From: Desulfuromonadales bacterium
GTDB taxonomy: Bacteria > Desulfobacterota > Desulfuromonadia > Desulfuromonadales > BM103
Assembly (NCBI GenBank): GCA_030145205.1
Contig: JAQYVZ010000011.1
Location: 1-64,000 of the forward strand
Reading direction: 5' to 3'
Length of the DNA stretch: 64,000 nucleotides
Of this stretch, positions 28,428 through 36,050 are shown piece after piece (within the stretch, counting starts at the first letter, position 1; the number at the start of each line of letters is the position of its first letter). The translations under genes and the position numbers were made by a program. The notes under the pieces are model-generated. The model had not been told where the DNA came from and did no database searches. It worked only from the letters and a program-made list of their open reading frames with translations.

Positions 28428-28922
28428 ATGATTCATCGGATTGGTGTCCTGTCGGATACGCACCTGGCTGCGACCGGAGATGCGCTGGCTTTTTTGGCAG
28501 ACCTGGATGAAGGGGCGTTTGCAGGCGTGGAGATGATTTTGCACGCTGGGGATGTGGTCGAAGCGGATGTTCTCCAGGCGTTTACCCGCTGCCCGGTGTT
28601 GGCGGTGCGTGGCAATATGGATCCTGTTACGCCTAGCCTCCCGGGAAAGCGCGTGATAGAGGTCGGTAATGCCCGAATCGGTCTGATGCATGGCTGGGGT
28701 GCTTCCTATGATCTGGAAGACAGGTTGCTGAAAGAGTTCCATGGTGCCGATCTGGATGTTCTGATCTACGGTCACAGCCACCGACCGGTCTGCTATCAAC
28801 GCAACGGCATCCTGCTGTTCAATCCGGGCAGTGCCACCGACCGACGTAACATGCCGTACCACAGCGTCGGCATTCTTGAAATAGGTGCTGAAATTAATGG
28901 GAGTATTATTCGACTGGATTGA
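28428..28922 (+). CDS. YfcE/MJ0936-type metallophosphoesterase
   Basis: 164-residue calcineurin-like phosphoesterase, normal for the small YfcE family. Metal-ligand motifs run in order: D-T-H near residue 10, GD (HAGDVVE), GNMD, and the C-terminal GHSHRP followed by NPGSATDRR. Members hydrolyse phosphodiesters such as bis-pNPP; the physiological substrate is unknown. I choose the ATG with GGGAG eight bases upstream; an ATG five codons earlier is less likely. Confidence 0.9.
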   Translation: MIHRIGVLSDTHLAATGDALAFLADLDEGAFAGVEMILHAGDVVEADVLQAFTRCPVLAVRGNMDPVTPSLPGKRVIEVGNARIGLMHGWGASYDLEDRLLKEFHGADLDVLIYGHSHRPVCYQRNGILLFNPGSATDRRNMPYHSVGILEIGAEINGSIIRLD

Positions 28923-29238
28923 TGAGAGAGGCATTAAAAGTCATTATCTGCCGCGGATAAAATCTGATATTTAAGTCATAATCAGAGAATTATGGCCGCT
29001 GATGTACGCTGATTTTCGCTGATAAATCAAAAGCTGAAAATCAGGTTTTCGAATTCAAAGTCTTTTAACAAAAAAACAGGATTGTTGTTGTTGACTTAGA
29101 TTTTATCCGCGAAAATCAGCGTGCATCAGCGGCTAAAAAAGATTTTGACTTTGACTAACCATCAGATTTGATCAGATTGTATCTGCGGCTAAACAAACTT
29201 AAGTTTTGCTTTTGACATTGTTCATTTGAGGTGGATTT
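28923..29238. repeat. Composite repeat region before the HIT gene
   Basis: No gene. A complete palindromic element occupies the centre (28995-29133), and both flanks carry degenerate pieces of the same sequence: CGCGGATAAAATCT with nearby AAGTCA on the left (28952-28977), and a Gly-less, non-coding ATCTGCGGCTAA on the right (29181-29192). This suggests repeated insertion or decay of one repeat family at this site. Confidence 0.6.
28995..29133. repeat. Palindromic dispersed element, copy 1
   Basis: 139 bp with terminal inverted repeats of about 34 bp: the left arm begins GCCGCTGATG and reads into CGCTGATTTTCGC, and the right arm ends GCATCAGCGGC. The centre contains AAGTCTTTTAACA and TTGACTTAGATTT, which also occur in the second copy at 60690-60826. 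No transposase. It looks like a non-autonomous (MITE- or REP-type) element. Confidence 0.85.
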
Positions 29239-29727
29239 ATGAAAAGACTTTGGGCTCCCTGGCGGATGGAATATTTGCGGTCGATCGGTGCAGACGAGTG
29301 TGTTTTCTGTCTCGGTGATGACCCGGCAGAGGATCGGTCACGGCTGGTGCTGTTTCGTGGCGAGCACAGTTTTATCATCATGAATCGATACCCTTATTCG
29401 AACGGTCACCTCATGGTGGCACCCTACCGACATCTGGCCGATCCGGCTGGATTGGCGCCGGAAGAGGCGCTGGAAATGCACCGGCTAACCATTGCCTGCC
29501 AGACGACGCTACGTTCCTGTTGCGGCGCCCAGGGGTTCAATCTCGGCATGAATATCGGCGAAGCGGCCGGGGCCGGCATTGCTGAACATATTCATCAGCA
29601 CATTGTGCCACGTTGGTGCGGTGACACTAACTTTATGCCGATCTTCGCGGATGTGCGGGTCATTCCCGAGCACCTTGACGAAACCTGGCAGCAACTCAGC
29701 GAGTGCTTTGCACGGTTTTCGTTGTAA
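29239..29727 (+). CDS. HIT-family nucleotide hydrolase/transferase
   Basis: 162-residue protein of the histidine-triad superfamily, in the group annotated as Ap4A phosphorylase-like HIT proteins. The triad H117-x-H119-x-H121 lies in EHIHQHIVPRW, with the nucleotide-binding NMNIGEAAGAGI just before it. C21 and C24 plus a His near residue 65 could bind zinc, as in Fhit-like relatives. The cytoplasmic substrate is unproven. An ATG after TTGAGGTGG is the clear start. No partner gene is adjacent. Confidence 0.9.
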   Translation: MKRLWAPWRMEYLRSIGADECVFCLGDDPAEDRSRLVLFRGEHSFIIMNRYPYSNGHLMVAPYRHLADPAGLAPEEALEMHRLTIACQTTLRSCCGAQGFNLGMNIGEAAGAGIAEHIHQHIVPRWCGDTNFMPIFADVRVIPEHLDETWQQLSECFARFSL

Positions 29728-29867
29728 TCTCTTCTTAAAGGCCCTAGAATTAATCCGTTTATTGATATGTCTGTTGATTGAAACACTGTGTAGTGTGAGC
29801 ACAGGCTCGGTGATGGATGTCGGCTCCTGTTTTGTGTCTCGCGCTGTGCGTCTCCAAGGTTGCTTTT

Positions 29868-30467
29868 ATGTGGGAATTATTTGTTAAGGGCGGTTATCTG
29901 ATGTACCCGATCGCCCTCTGTTCGATTATCGCGCTCGCTATTTTTCTCGAACGTCTTTGGACCTATAATCGAGTGATCCGTGAGATTCGCTCCCTGGCTC
30001 ATCGGGTTGAGCCGCTGGCGGCGAAGGACCGACTCGATGAGGCAACGACAGCTTGCCATCAATCTGAGACACCAATCGCTGCCATTTTTCTGTCAGCGTT
30101 GCGCGCTGCCGGCCGTTCCCGTGAGCAGGTCAAGGCGGTCGTCGAAGAGACTGGGCGTCGTGAAGCTGTGCCACTGCAGCGGTTTCTGCCTTTGCTGTCG
30201 ACCATCGCTACCGTGGCTCCCTTGATGGGCCTGCTTGGTACGGTGCTCGGTATGATTCGCGCGTTCAACGTGATCGCCATGCAGGGGATGGGTACCCCGG
30301 CAACGCTTGGTGGTGGAATCTCCGAGGCATTGATTACTACAGCCTCTGGCATGACAGTCGCTATTCCGGTCATTCTGGCTCATCGTTATCTGTCCGGTCG
30401 TCTCGAGCGTTTGGTCATCGAGATGGAAGAATATTCTTTGCGTCTGGTTGATCTGCTGGGGGAGTAA
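29868..30467 (+). CDS. exbB: MotA/TolQ/ExbB proton-channel family protein
   Basis: 199-residue inner-membrane protein with three hydrophobic segments (about residues 10-30, 100-125 and 150-175). The central T-x-A-P-L-M-G-L-L-G-T-V-x-G-M-I-x-A-F signature is typical. Pairs with the next gene to convert proton motive force into motion of a TonB- or TolA-like partner. I start at the ATG giving MWELFVKGG; an in-frame ATG 17 codons upstream lacks a site. No tonB, tolA or tolB is in the window, so ExbB versus TolQ cannot be decided. Confidence 0.88.
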   Translation: MWELFVKGGYLMYPIALCSIIALAIFLERLWTYNRVIREIRSLAHRVEPLAAKDRLDEATTACHQSETPIAAIFLSALRAAGRSREQVKAVVEETGRREAVPLQRFLPLLSTIATVAPLMGLLGTVLGMIRAFNVIAMQGMGTPATLGGGISEALITTASGMTVAIPVILAHRYLSGRLERLVIEMEEYSLRLVDLLGE

Positions 30468-30887
30468 ATGTCGTTTCTGCGCAAACAACCAGATGTGCCG
30501 CGCGTCGATCTGACGCCGATGGTTGACGTGGTTTTCCTGTTGTTGATCTTCTTCATGATCTCCACGACCTTCATCGAGACACCGGGACTTTCGATCAATC
30601 TGCCGGAATCTTCGGCAGAGGCGATTGACCGCGCGCCGGAGGAGTTGAAAATCTTTCTCTCCCGTGAGGGGGATATCTATTACGGTGAACGACTGCTGTC
30701 GCTCCGTGAATTCGAGGCGTTGCTCGACGAAGGCCGCGAAGTTGCTGACCGGACGACCTTCCTGCTGATGGCCGATGAGAAGTCCGAGCACGGCCAAGTC
30801 GTGACCCTGATGGATATGGCCCGCGAGGCCGGCTACCTGAAGCTGGCAATTGCGACTGAACAGAAACCCTTAAAGGGTAAGGAATAG
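30468..30887 (+). CDS. exbD: ExbD/TolR family protein
   Basis: 139 residues with one N-terminal membrane helix (about 15-38). It contains the key [17 protein letters not shown] stretch, in which the Asp of MVD carries the proton, and a periplasmic ExbD/TolR domain after it. The ATG directly follows the exbB stop (TAAATG), so the stator pair is co-translated. The next gene, a phosphofructokinase, begins four bases later and is probably in the same transcript. Confidence 0.9.
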   Translation: MSFLRKQPDVPRVDLTPMVDVVFLLLIFFMISTTFIETPGLSINLPESSAEAIDRAPEELKIFLSREGDIYYGERLLSLREFEALLDEGREVADRTTFLLMADEKSEHGQVVTLMDMAREAGYLKLAIATEQKPLKGKE

Positions 30888-30891
30888 AGTG

Positions 30892-31980
30892 ATGAAACGA
30901 ACCATAGCAATTCTCACCGGCGGTGGCGACTGCCCTGGTTTGAATGCCGTCATTCGGGCGGTGGTGCGCAGTGCGGTGCTGCAGCATGACTGGCGGGTCA
31001 TCGGCATCGAGGACGGTTTTGACGGTTTGGTTGGTACACCGCGTTGGCGCGAGCTTGACCCGGCCGCGGTGCGCGGAATTCTGCCGCGCGGCGGTACGAT
31101 TCTGGGGACAAGCAATCGTGGCAATCCGCTCGCCTACCCGGTGACGAAAGATGGCGAATCCCGGCTTGTCGATGTGTCGGATGAAGTTGTCGAGAATTTT
31201 CACGCGCTTGGCGCCGACGCCCTGATCGCGGTAGGCGGCGACGGGACCCTGAAAATCGCTCGCACCCTGCAGGACAAGGGGATGCCAATGGTCGGTATCC
31301 CCAAAACGATTGATAACGATTTGCGCTGTACAGATGTGACCTTTGGTTATAATACGGCTGTCGGTGTCGTCACTGAAGCGCTCGATCGGCTGCATACAAC
31401 AGCCGAAAGTCATCATCGTGTGATGGTCGTCGAAGTGATGGGGCGCGATGCTGGCTGGATCGCGCTGGAATCAGGGCTGGCCGGTTCGGCTGATGTGATT
31501 CTTCTCCCGGAAATTCCTTTTCAACTCGATGCCGTCTTCGGTTCAATTCAACGCCGCCGTGAGCATGGCAGTCGGTTCTCCATCATCGTCGTCTCTGAAG
31601 GGGCTTTCCCGGCCGAAGGGCAGAAAGTTGTCCAGTTAAGTGCCGAGGCGAATTTGGGCGTAGAACGACTCGGTGGCATCGGTCAGTTTGTTGCTGGAGA
31701 GATTTCTCAGCAGCTCGGTATCGAAACCCGGGTCGTGGTGTTGGGTCATGTGCAGCGTGGTGGGACTCCATCCCCCTTTGACCGTATTCTCGGTTCCCGT
31801 TTCGGGATCAGGGCCGTCGATCTGATTGCTGCTGAAAAGTATGGTCGCATGGTGGCCCTGCGCGGTCGTCAGGTGGTCGATGTGGAAATCAGCGACGCTG
31901 TCGACAGCTTGAACTTGGTTGACCCTGATGGTGAGCTGGCTGGCGCAGCGGAAGCTTTGGGTATTTGCCTCGGTCGATAA
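30892..31980 (+). CDS. pfkA: 6-phosphofructokinase, mixed-signature group
   Basis: Phosphorylates fructose 6-phosphate in glycolysis. 362 residues. LTGGGDCPGLNAVIR opens the protein; the donor site is GGDGT (115-119) and the catalytic loop is PKTIDND (137-143), followed by MGRDAGW. GGDGT has Gly where PPi-using enzymes have Asp, as in ATP enzymes. PKTID has Lys, as in PPi enzymes and the mixed-substrate group III. On family precedent I expect ATP as donor, but it needs an assay. It follows exbD closely. Confidence 0.9.
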   Translation: MKRTIAILTGGGDCPGLNAVIRAVVRSAVLQHDWRVIGIEDGFDGLVGTPRWRELDPAAVRGILPRGGTILGTSNRGNPLAYPVTKDGESRLVDVSDEVVENFHALGADALIAVGGDGTLKIARTLQDKGMPMVGIPKTIDNDLRCTDVTFGYNTAVGVVTEALDRLHTTAESHHRVMVVEVMGRDAGWIALESGLAGSADVILLPEIPFQLDAVFGSIQRRREHGSRFSIIVVSEGAFPAEGQKVVQLSAEANLGVERLGGIGQFVAGEISQQLGIETRVVVLGHVQRGGTPSPFDRILGSRFGIRAVDLIAAEKYGRMVALRGRQVVDVEISDAVDSLNLVDPDGELAGAAEALGICLGR

Positions 31981-32099
31981 ACGATCATTTCAGTGGATCG
32001 GGACAGTGAATTGGATATTTTATGTTGTAAAAACGTACCTGCACGCAGACTCCTGGGAAAAGGTTTCTGTGAGCTCAATGCCGGATGATGGAGGGTTGT

Positions 32100-34121
32100 G
32101 TGAGTGATCTGACTGAAAATGTTGTGGGTGAGAACCGCGAGGGTGAAAAGCGCCGGGTCCTGATCTACACGATTGCAGGTATGGTCCTCGGTGTCATGGC
32201 GCCGCTGGGCTGGATTTTCTTGCATCTGATTCTATTCTGGAAGACGGGCGAAGGCCTGGTTGATCAGGTGGTTGATGATATTGTCCGCACCCCGCAACAG
32301 GTGGCTCTTTACCTCTACATGTGTCTTGGTACCGCTGGTGTTCTCGGGTTCTTCGGTTTTTTCATCGGTCGTTCCACACAGCAAATTCTCAATCGAGCGC
32401 GCAAGCTCGACCAGTTGAATCATGAGATCGACGAACAAAAAGCAGTTTTTGAGCGACGTTTTTGTGATCTTGACGGCAGCATCAAGAATTTCCACACGAT
32501 CAATACCGACCTGCAAAAATCGATCGATCGTGACGAGGTGATTCGGCTAGCGGCCAACGGTCTCCATGAAGTCATCGGTTTCGACCGTGTCAATATCCTG
32601 ATGATCGATGAGGCGAGGACGAAGATGACCTTCGCTGTTAGTCGGGGCGTGAAGGTCGAGGTGTCTGAGGGAGGCGTGTTCCTGCCGATGGATGAGCGGT
32701 CTGGCTGCATCTTCAAAGCCGTGCGCGACCGTCAGGTGATCCTGGTTGAGGATCTTCGTAATATGCCAAAGGATTACCGTTTGCAGCCGCCGTTCGACAC
32801 CATCCCGCAAATCCGCTCGCGCAGTTTTATTCTCTGTCCGATTGTGGTGCGCGACACTGCGATCGGATTACTGGCGGTCGACAATAAGTACAAGCACAGA
32901 CCGCTGGATGATACCGATGCTGATACCGTCAAACTGTTCGCTGACCAGGTGTCGGCGTCGCTGACCAAGATCAACCTGCTCGAGATGATGGGTGGACTGA
33001 CAGGGCAGCTGGATCAGACCTTCAGCGACTTCCTGCGTTACCGGGACGAACATGCCAATCTGATCCAGTCGTTGCTGGATGAGGCCCGGTCTACCAGCAA
33101 TGCGACCTCCGATATCTCCGGTGGCGCCGGGGTGATCCAGGAGGCGGTCGAGGCGACTCTCTCTTCGGTCGGCCAGATTTCAGTATCGATTGACCAAGTA
33201 TCCGGCAGCCTGAATCTTCTCAATGATTTCATCGAAAAATCGGTCTCGTCGATGACCGAGATTCGCTATACGGTCAATGCCGTTGAGGAGAGCGGCGAGC
33301 GCTCCTATGCCATGTCGGAGGCCGTTAAGGTCAAGGCGGAAGATGGTGTCAATGCGGTGAGCCAGGTTCTTGACGGTATGCAGGGGATTGAAAGTTCGGT
33401 CGTTCAGGCCGAAGAGGTAATTTCACGGCTGTCCGGCAAAAGCGCTGAGATCGGCAATATTACCTCGGTCATCACCGACATCACCCAGAAAACGAGCCTG
33501 CTGGCACTGAATGCAGCAATCATCGCTTCCCAGGCCGGCGAACATGGACGCTCCTTCGCGGTGGTCGCCGACGAAATTCGCGCCCTGGCTCAGGAATCTG
33601 CGACGTCAACCGAAGAGATCAACCGCATTATTGAAGAGATTCAGACTTTTGTTAAAACCAGCGTGGATCATATCGGTTCTACGCGCCAGATGGTTGATGA
33701 CAGTGTCGAGCAAGGTAAGGTGATGGCTGATTCCCTCCAGCAGATTTTTGACAGTTCCGTGTCGGCGATGGAGATGTCTAACGATATCCGCAAGTCGAAT
33801 GAGGAAATCTCAGGGGCGATCGACTCGGTGACCCGCTCGATCGAGGAACTGAACGAGATGTCGACTCAGGCATCGAATGCGTCGCGCGAAGAGTCCCAGG
33901 GCGCCAAGAGCATTGTCATTGCGGTTGAAAATGTCAAATCAATGACTGAAGATATGGTCGCTGCGACCCATAAGCAGGTAGAGAGTACCCGGCAGATCGA
34001 TACGGCTGTGGATCGGGTCGCCGACCTTGCCAACCGGATTTTCGACGAAATGGATGAGCGCCGGGTGGGGAGTCGCGAGGTCATCGACGATCTGCAGCGG
34101 GTCCAGCGAGGTGAAGCGTAG
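32100..34121 (+). CDS. Methyl-accepting chemotaxis protein with GAF domain
   Basis: 673-residue signal transducer. Two membrane helices (about residues 20-45 and 68-92) enclose only about 25 periplasmic residues, so sensing is probably cytoplasmic, through the GAF domain at about 150-300. The C-terminal signalling domain has the hairpin tip TSLLALNAAIIASQAGEHGRS followed by FAVVADEIRALA, with Ile and Ser-Gln where classical receptors have Glu and Ala-Arg. A GGAGGG site six bases upstream favours this GTG over an in-frame ATG five codons earlier. No che genes are adjacent, so it is an orphan receptor. Confidence 0.9.
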   Translation: MSDLTENVVGENREGEKRRVLIYTIAGMVLGVMAPLGWIFLHLILFWKTGEGLVDQVVDDIVRTPQQVALYLYMCLGTAGVLGFFGFFIGRSTQQILNRARKLDQLNHEIDEQKAVFERRFCDLDGSIKNFHTINTDLQKSIDRDEVIRLAANGLHEVIGFDRVNILMIDEARTKMTFAVSRGVKVEVSEGGVFLPMDERSGCIFKAVRDRQVILVEDLRNMPKDYRLQPPFDTIPQIRSRSFILCPIVVRDTAIGLLAVDNKYKHRPLDDTDADTVKLFADQVSASLTKINLLEMMGGLTGQLDQTFSDFLRYRDEHANLIQSLLDEARSTSNATSDISGGAGVIQEAVEATLSSVGQISVSIDQVSGSLNLLNDFIEKSVSSMTEIRYTVNAVEESGERSYAMSEAVKVKAEDGVNAVSQVLDGMQGIESSVVQAEEVISRLSGKSAEIGNITSVITDITQKTSLLALNAAIIASQAGEHGRSFAVVADEIRALAQESATSTEEINRIIEEIQTFVKTSVDHIGSTRQMVDDSVEQGKVMADSLQQIFDSSVSAMEMSNDIRKSNEEISGAIDSVTRSIEELNEMSTQASNASREESQGAKSIVIAVENVKSMTEDMVAATHKQVESTRQIDTAVDRVADLANRIFDEMDERRVGSREVIDDLQRVQRGEA

Positions 34122-34150
34122 GAGAACATTGAAAATTCACCAGAGACAAC

Positions 34151-34194
34151 AGCAATAAAAAACGGCCCGTGAAGCAGGGCCGTTTTTTATTGCT
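34151..34194. terminator. Bidirectional terminator, 18-bp perfect stem
   Basis: AGCAATAAAAAACGGCCC and its exact complement flank an 8-base loop. The A/T part gives T-runs on both strands, serving the chemoreceptor gene and the convergent cation-efflux gene. Confidence 0.95.
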
Positions 34195-34221
34195 ACAGGC
34201 TATATGTCGATAAACGTGTCT

Positions 34222-35184
34222 TCAGTCTCCAGTTTTTTCTGGCTTCAGCCACGTATGGTCTTCATCCCGGGCAGGACGAATCGCCTGGGTCGGACAGACA
34301 TCGCGGCCTGGGCAATCGTGCCGGCGGCAAGGCTCCACGTGGATCGTGACGTCAGTGCCGCTGATCCGGTCGGCAATTTTTTCTTCCAGATGTTCGGTGA
34401 TTTGGTGTGCCTCTTCAACGGAGAGGTGCTTGCAGACGGTCATGTGAAAATCGATCAGCTTCTGTGAACCAGCGCGCCGCGTGCGCAGGTTGTGGTAGCC
34501 AAACAGCTCGTGTTTATGATCGGCAATCAGTTGTTCGATCTGGTTCTGAATGTCGGCCGGGAGCTGCTCGTCGAGGATATCTCCCAGACCTTTTCGGAGC
34601 AGTTTGACGGCCTCGATAATAATGTAGATGGCGACCAGGAGCGACATGGCCGGATCGATCCAGGCGATGTCGGTCAGGGTCAGAATGATCAGCCCGGCCA
34701 GCAGGGCGAGGTTGGTGTAGACATCCATTGCAAAGTGCAGGGAATCAGCTTCCAGAGCGGAAGAATCGGTCTGTTTGGCGACCCGCTTCAGGTAACGGCT
34801 GATCAGCCAGGAGGCGACCAGACTGACTGTCATGACGGCGATACCGCCGACAGGTTTCGCCACTTGGGCACCCTGCATGATTCGCTGCACGGCTTCGTAG
34901 ATGATCCAGCCGCCGGAACCGGCAATGACCAGGGCCTGGAACAGGGTCGCCAGAGTTTCGAACTTGCCATGGCCGTAAGGGTGTTTATCATCTGCCGGTT
35001 GTTCGGCGTGGTGGATCGCGGCAAAGTTCACCCCGGACATCAGGATGTCGAGCAAGGAATCGACCGCAGAGGTCAGAACGGCAAGGCTGCCGGTCAGCAA
35101 GCCGGCCACCAGCTTGAGCAACGCCAGGGAGACGGCGGTCAGTACCGAAAAACGGGCTGCGGTAATTTTGGCTGAAGCAGGCAT
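34222..35184 (-). CDS. Cation diffusion facilitator (CDF) transporter
   Basis: 320-residue inner-membrane metal/proton antiporter of the FieF-like group, exporting Zn, Fe or similar divalent ions. Six hydrophobic segments come first. The metal site is D-S-L-L-D in helix 2 (about residues 42-46) and H-F-A-M-D in helix 5 (about 150-154), the DxxxD/HxxxD set of FieF; HPYGHGK follows helix 2. The cytoplasmic C-terminal domain ends in an unusual Cys/His tail, E-P-C-R-R-H-D-C-P-G-R-D-V-C-P, which could bind metal. Confidence 0.92.
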   Translation of the reverse strand: MPASAKITAARFSVLTAVSLALLKLVAGLLTGSLAVLTSAVDSLLDILMSGVNFAAIHHAEQPADDKHPYGHGKFETLATLFQALVIAGSGGWIIYEAVQRIMQGAQVAKPVGGIAVMTVSLVASWLISRYLKRVAKQTDSSALEADSLHFAMDVYTNLALLAGLIILTLTDIAWIDPAMSLLVAIYIIIEAVKLLRKGLGDILDEQLPADIQNQIEQLIADHKHELFGYHNLRTRRAGSQKLIDFHMTVCKHLSVEEAHQITEHLEEKIADRISGTDVTIHVEPCRRHDCPGRDVCPTQAIRPARDEDHTWLKPEKTGD

Positions 35185-35282
35185 ATCGTAACCGGTGCAT
35201 GATTAATGTCTGAAATCGAAACTGACCAACCTCGATAGAGCAGCACAGTGCGAGGTCTGGCTGGTTGCTTGCTTGCTGCAGA

Positions 35283-35792
35283 TCAGAGAGGAACTTCGTC
35301 CCGCCAGGCGAGAAACCCGTCGCCTTCGATCGCCCAGAAATCTTCAATCCGCTGTTGGTAGAAGTCGCGCTCTGCACAACAGGTCCGAATGATGTCCGCC
35401 TGTTCGGAGGTTACCAGGTCATGGCTGGCGAGGAAGCTGTAGAAGGCCGCAACTCCGTCGAGAATCAGGGCGAGCTCACCGATATTTGGCTCGAGGTTTT
35501 TAACAATATACCAGTGTCCCGCAAAGCGGCGCACATGGCTGCCGTCCAGCTGTAGCAGGTTGTCGCGACATTCGGCAATGACAAATTCGCGCAGAAAATA
35601 ATCGATGCCGTGACAGAAGCGGCCGATATCAGCGGGTTCCAGGTCGGTCTGCTGTGTCATGATCGAGAAAAACGTGCGTATCATGGTGATACAGAGCGCG
35701 TCGACCCGCATTTCGTCATCCAGAGAGGTGATGTCAAATTGCTCAGGGGTTACGCGGCTCAGATCGAGTGGATTTTGCGGGGTTTCAGTCAT
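35283..35792 (-). CDS. Unknown protein, 169 residues
   Basis: A hydrophilic, mostly helical protein without signal peptide or membrane segment. I do not recognise the family. The middle carries two Cys-containing helices (DIGRFCHGIDYFLREFVIAEC, interrupted here by residues omitted, and IIRTCCAERDF). The start is the ATG giving MTETPQNPLD, with GGAG about 10 bases upstream; an in-frame upstream extension of 25 codons looks non-coding. It faces mutS divergently and lies upstream of the CDF gene, with a 98-bp gap. Confidence 0.6.
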   Translation of the reverse strand: MTETPQNPLDLSRVTPEQFDITSLDDEMRVDALCITMIRTFFSIMTQQTDLEPADIGRFCHGIDYFLREFVIAECRDNLLQLDGSHVRRFAGHWYIVKNLEPNIGELALILDGVAAFYSFLASHDLVTSEQADIIRTCCAERDFYQQRIEDFWAIEGDGFLAWRDEVPL

Positions 35793-35881
35793 GAACGGCG
35801 GTCTCCATCTTATGGGGATGCAATCCACACTAAGATAATCGACTGTTCCGTGTGATGCAACCGGCAAACAGCGGTTTGTCT

Positions 35882-35924
35882 ATTTACAGATTTAGGGTCA
35901 TTTTGTTAACATAACATCTGTAAA
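35882..35924. promoter_or_regulatory. 9-bp inverted repeat in the mutS upstream region
   Basis: TTTACAGAT and ATCTGTAAA are perfect arms about 24 bp apart. TTTACA with TTAACA at 17 bp inside it could be a plus-strand promoter, so the repeat may be an operator. Confidence 0.35.
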
Positions 35925-35937
35925 GAGTGCTTTTGGT

Positions 35938-35964
35938 ACGGCCCTGCAACAGGGTCGTTTTTTT
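35938..35964 (+). terminator. Orphan terminator upstream of mutS
   Basis: ACGGCCCTG pairs with CAGGGTCGT (one G-U) around CAA and runs into seven T. There is no gene in front of it on this strand, so it ends either a short RNA or the leader of the mutS transcript. Confidence 0.75.
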
Positions 35965-36050
35965 AGAAGCAAAACCGGCTGCGCGATATGGGACTCTGCT
36001 GTTTTGTGACGCGCGTCCTGAACCCCGAGCCACGTACCTGATTGAGATCT

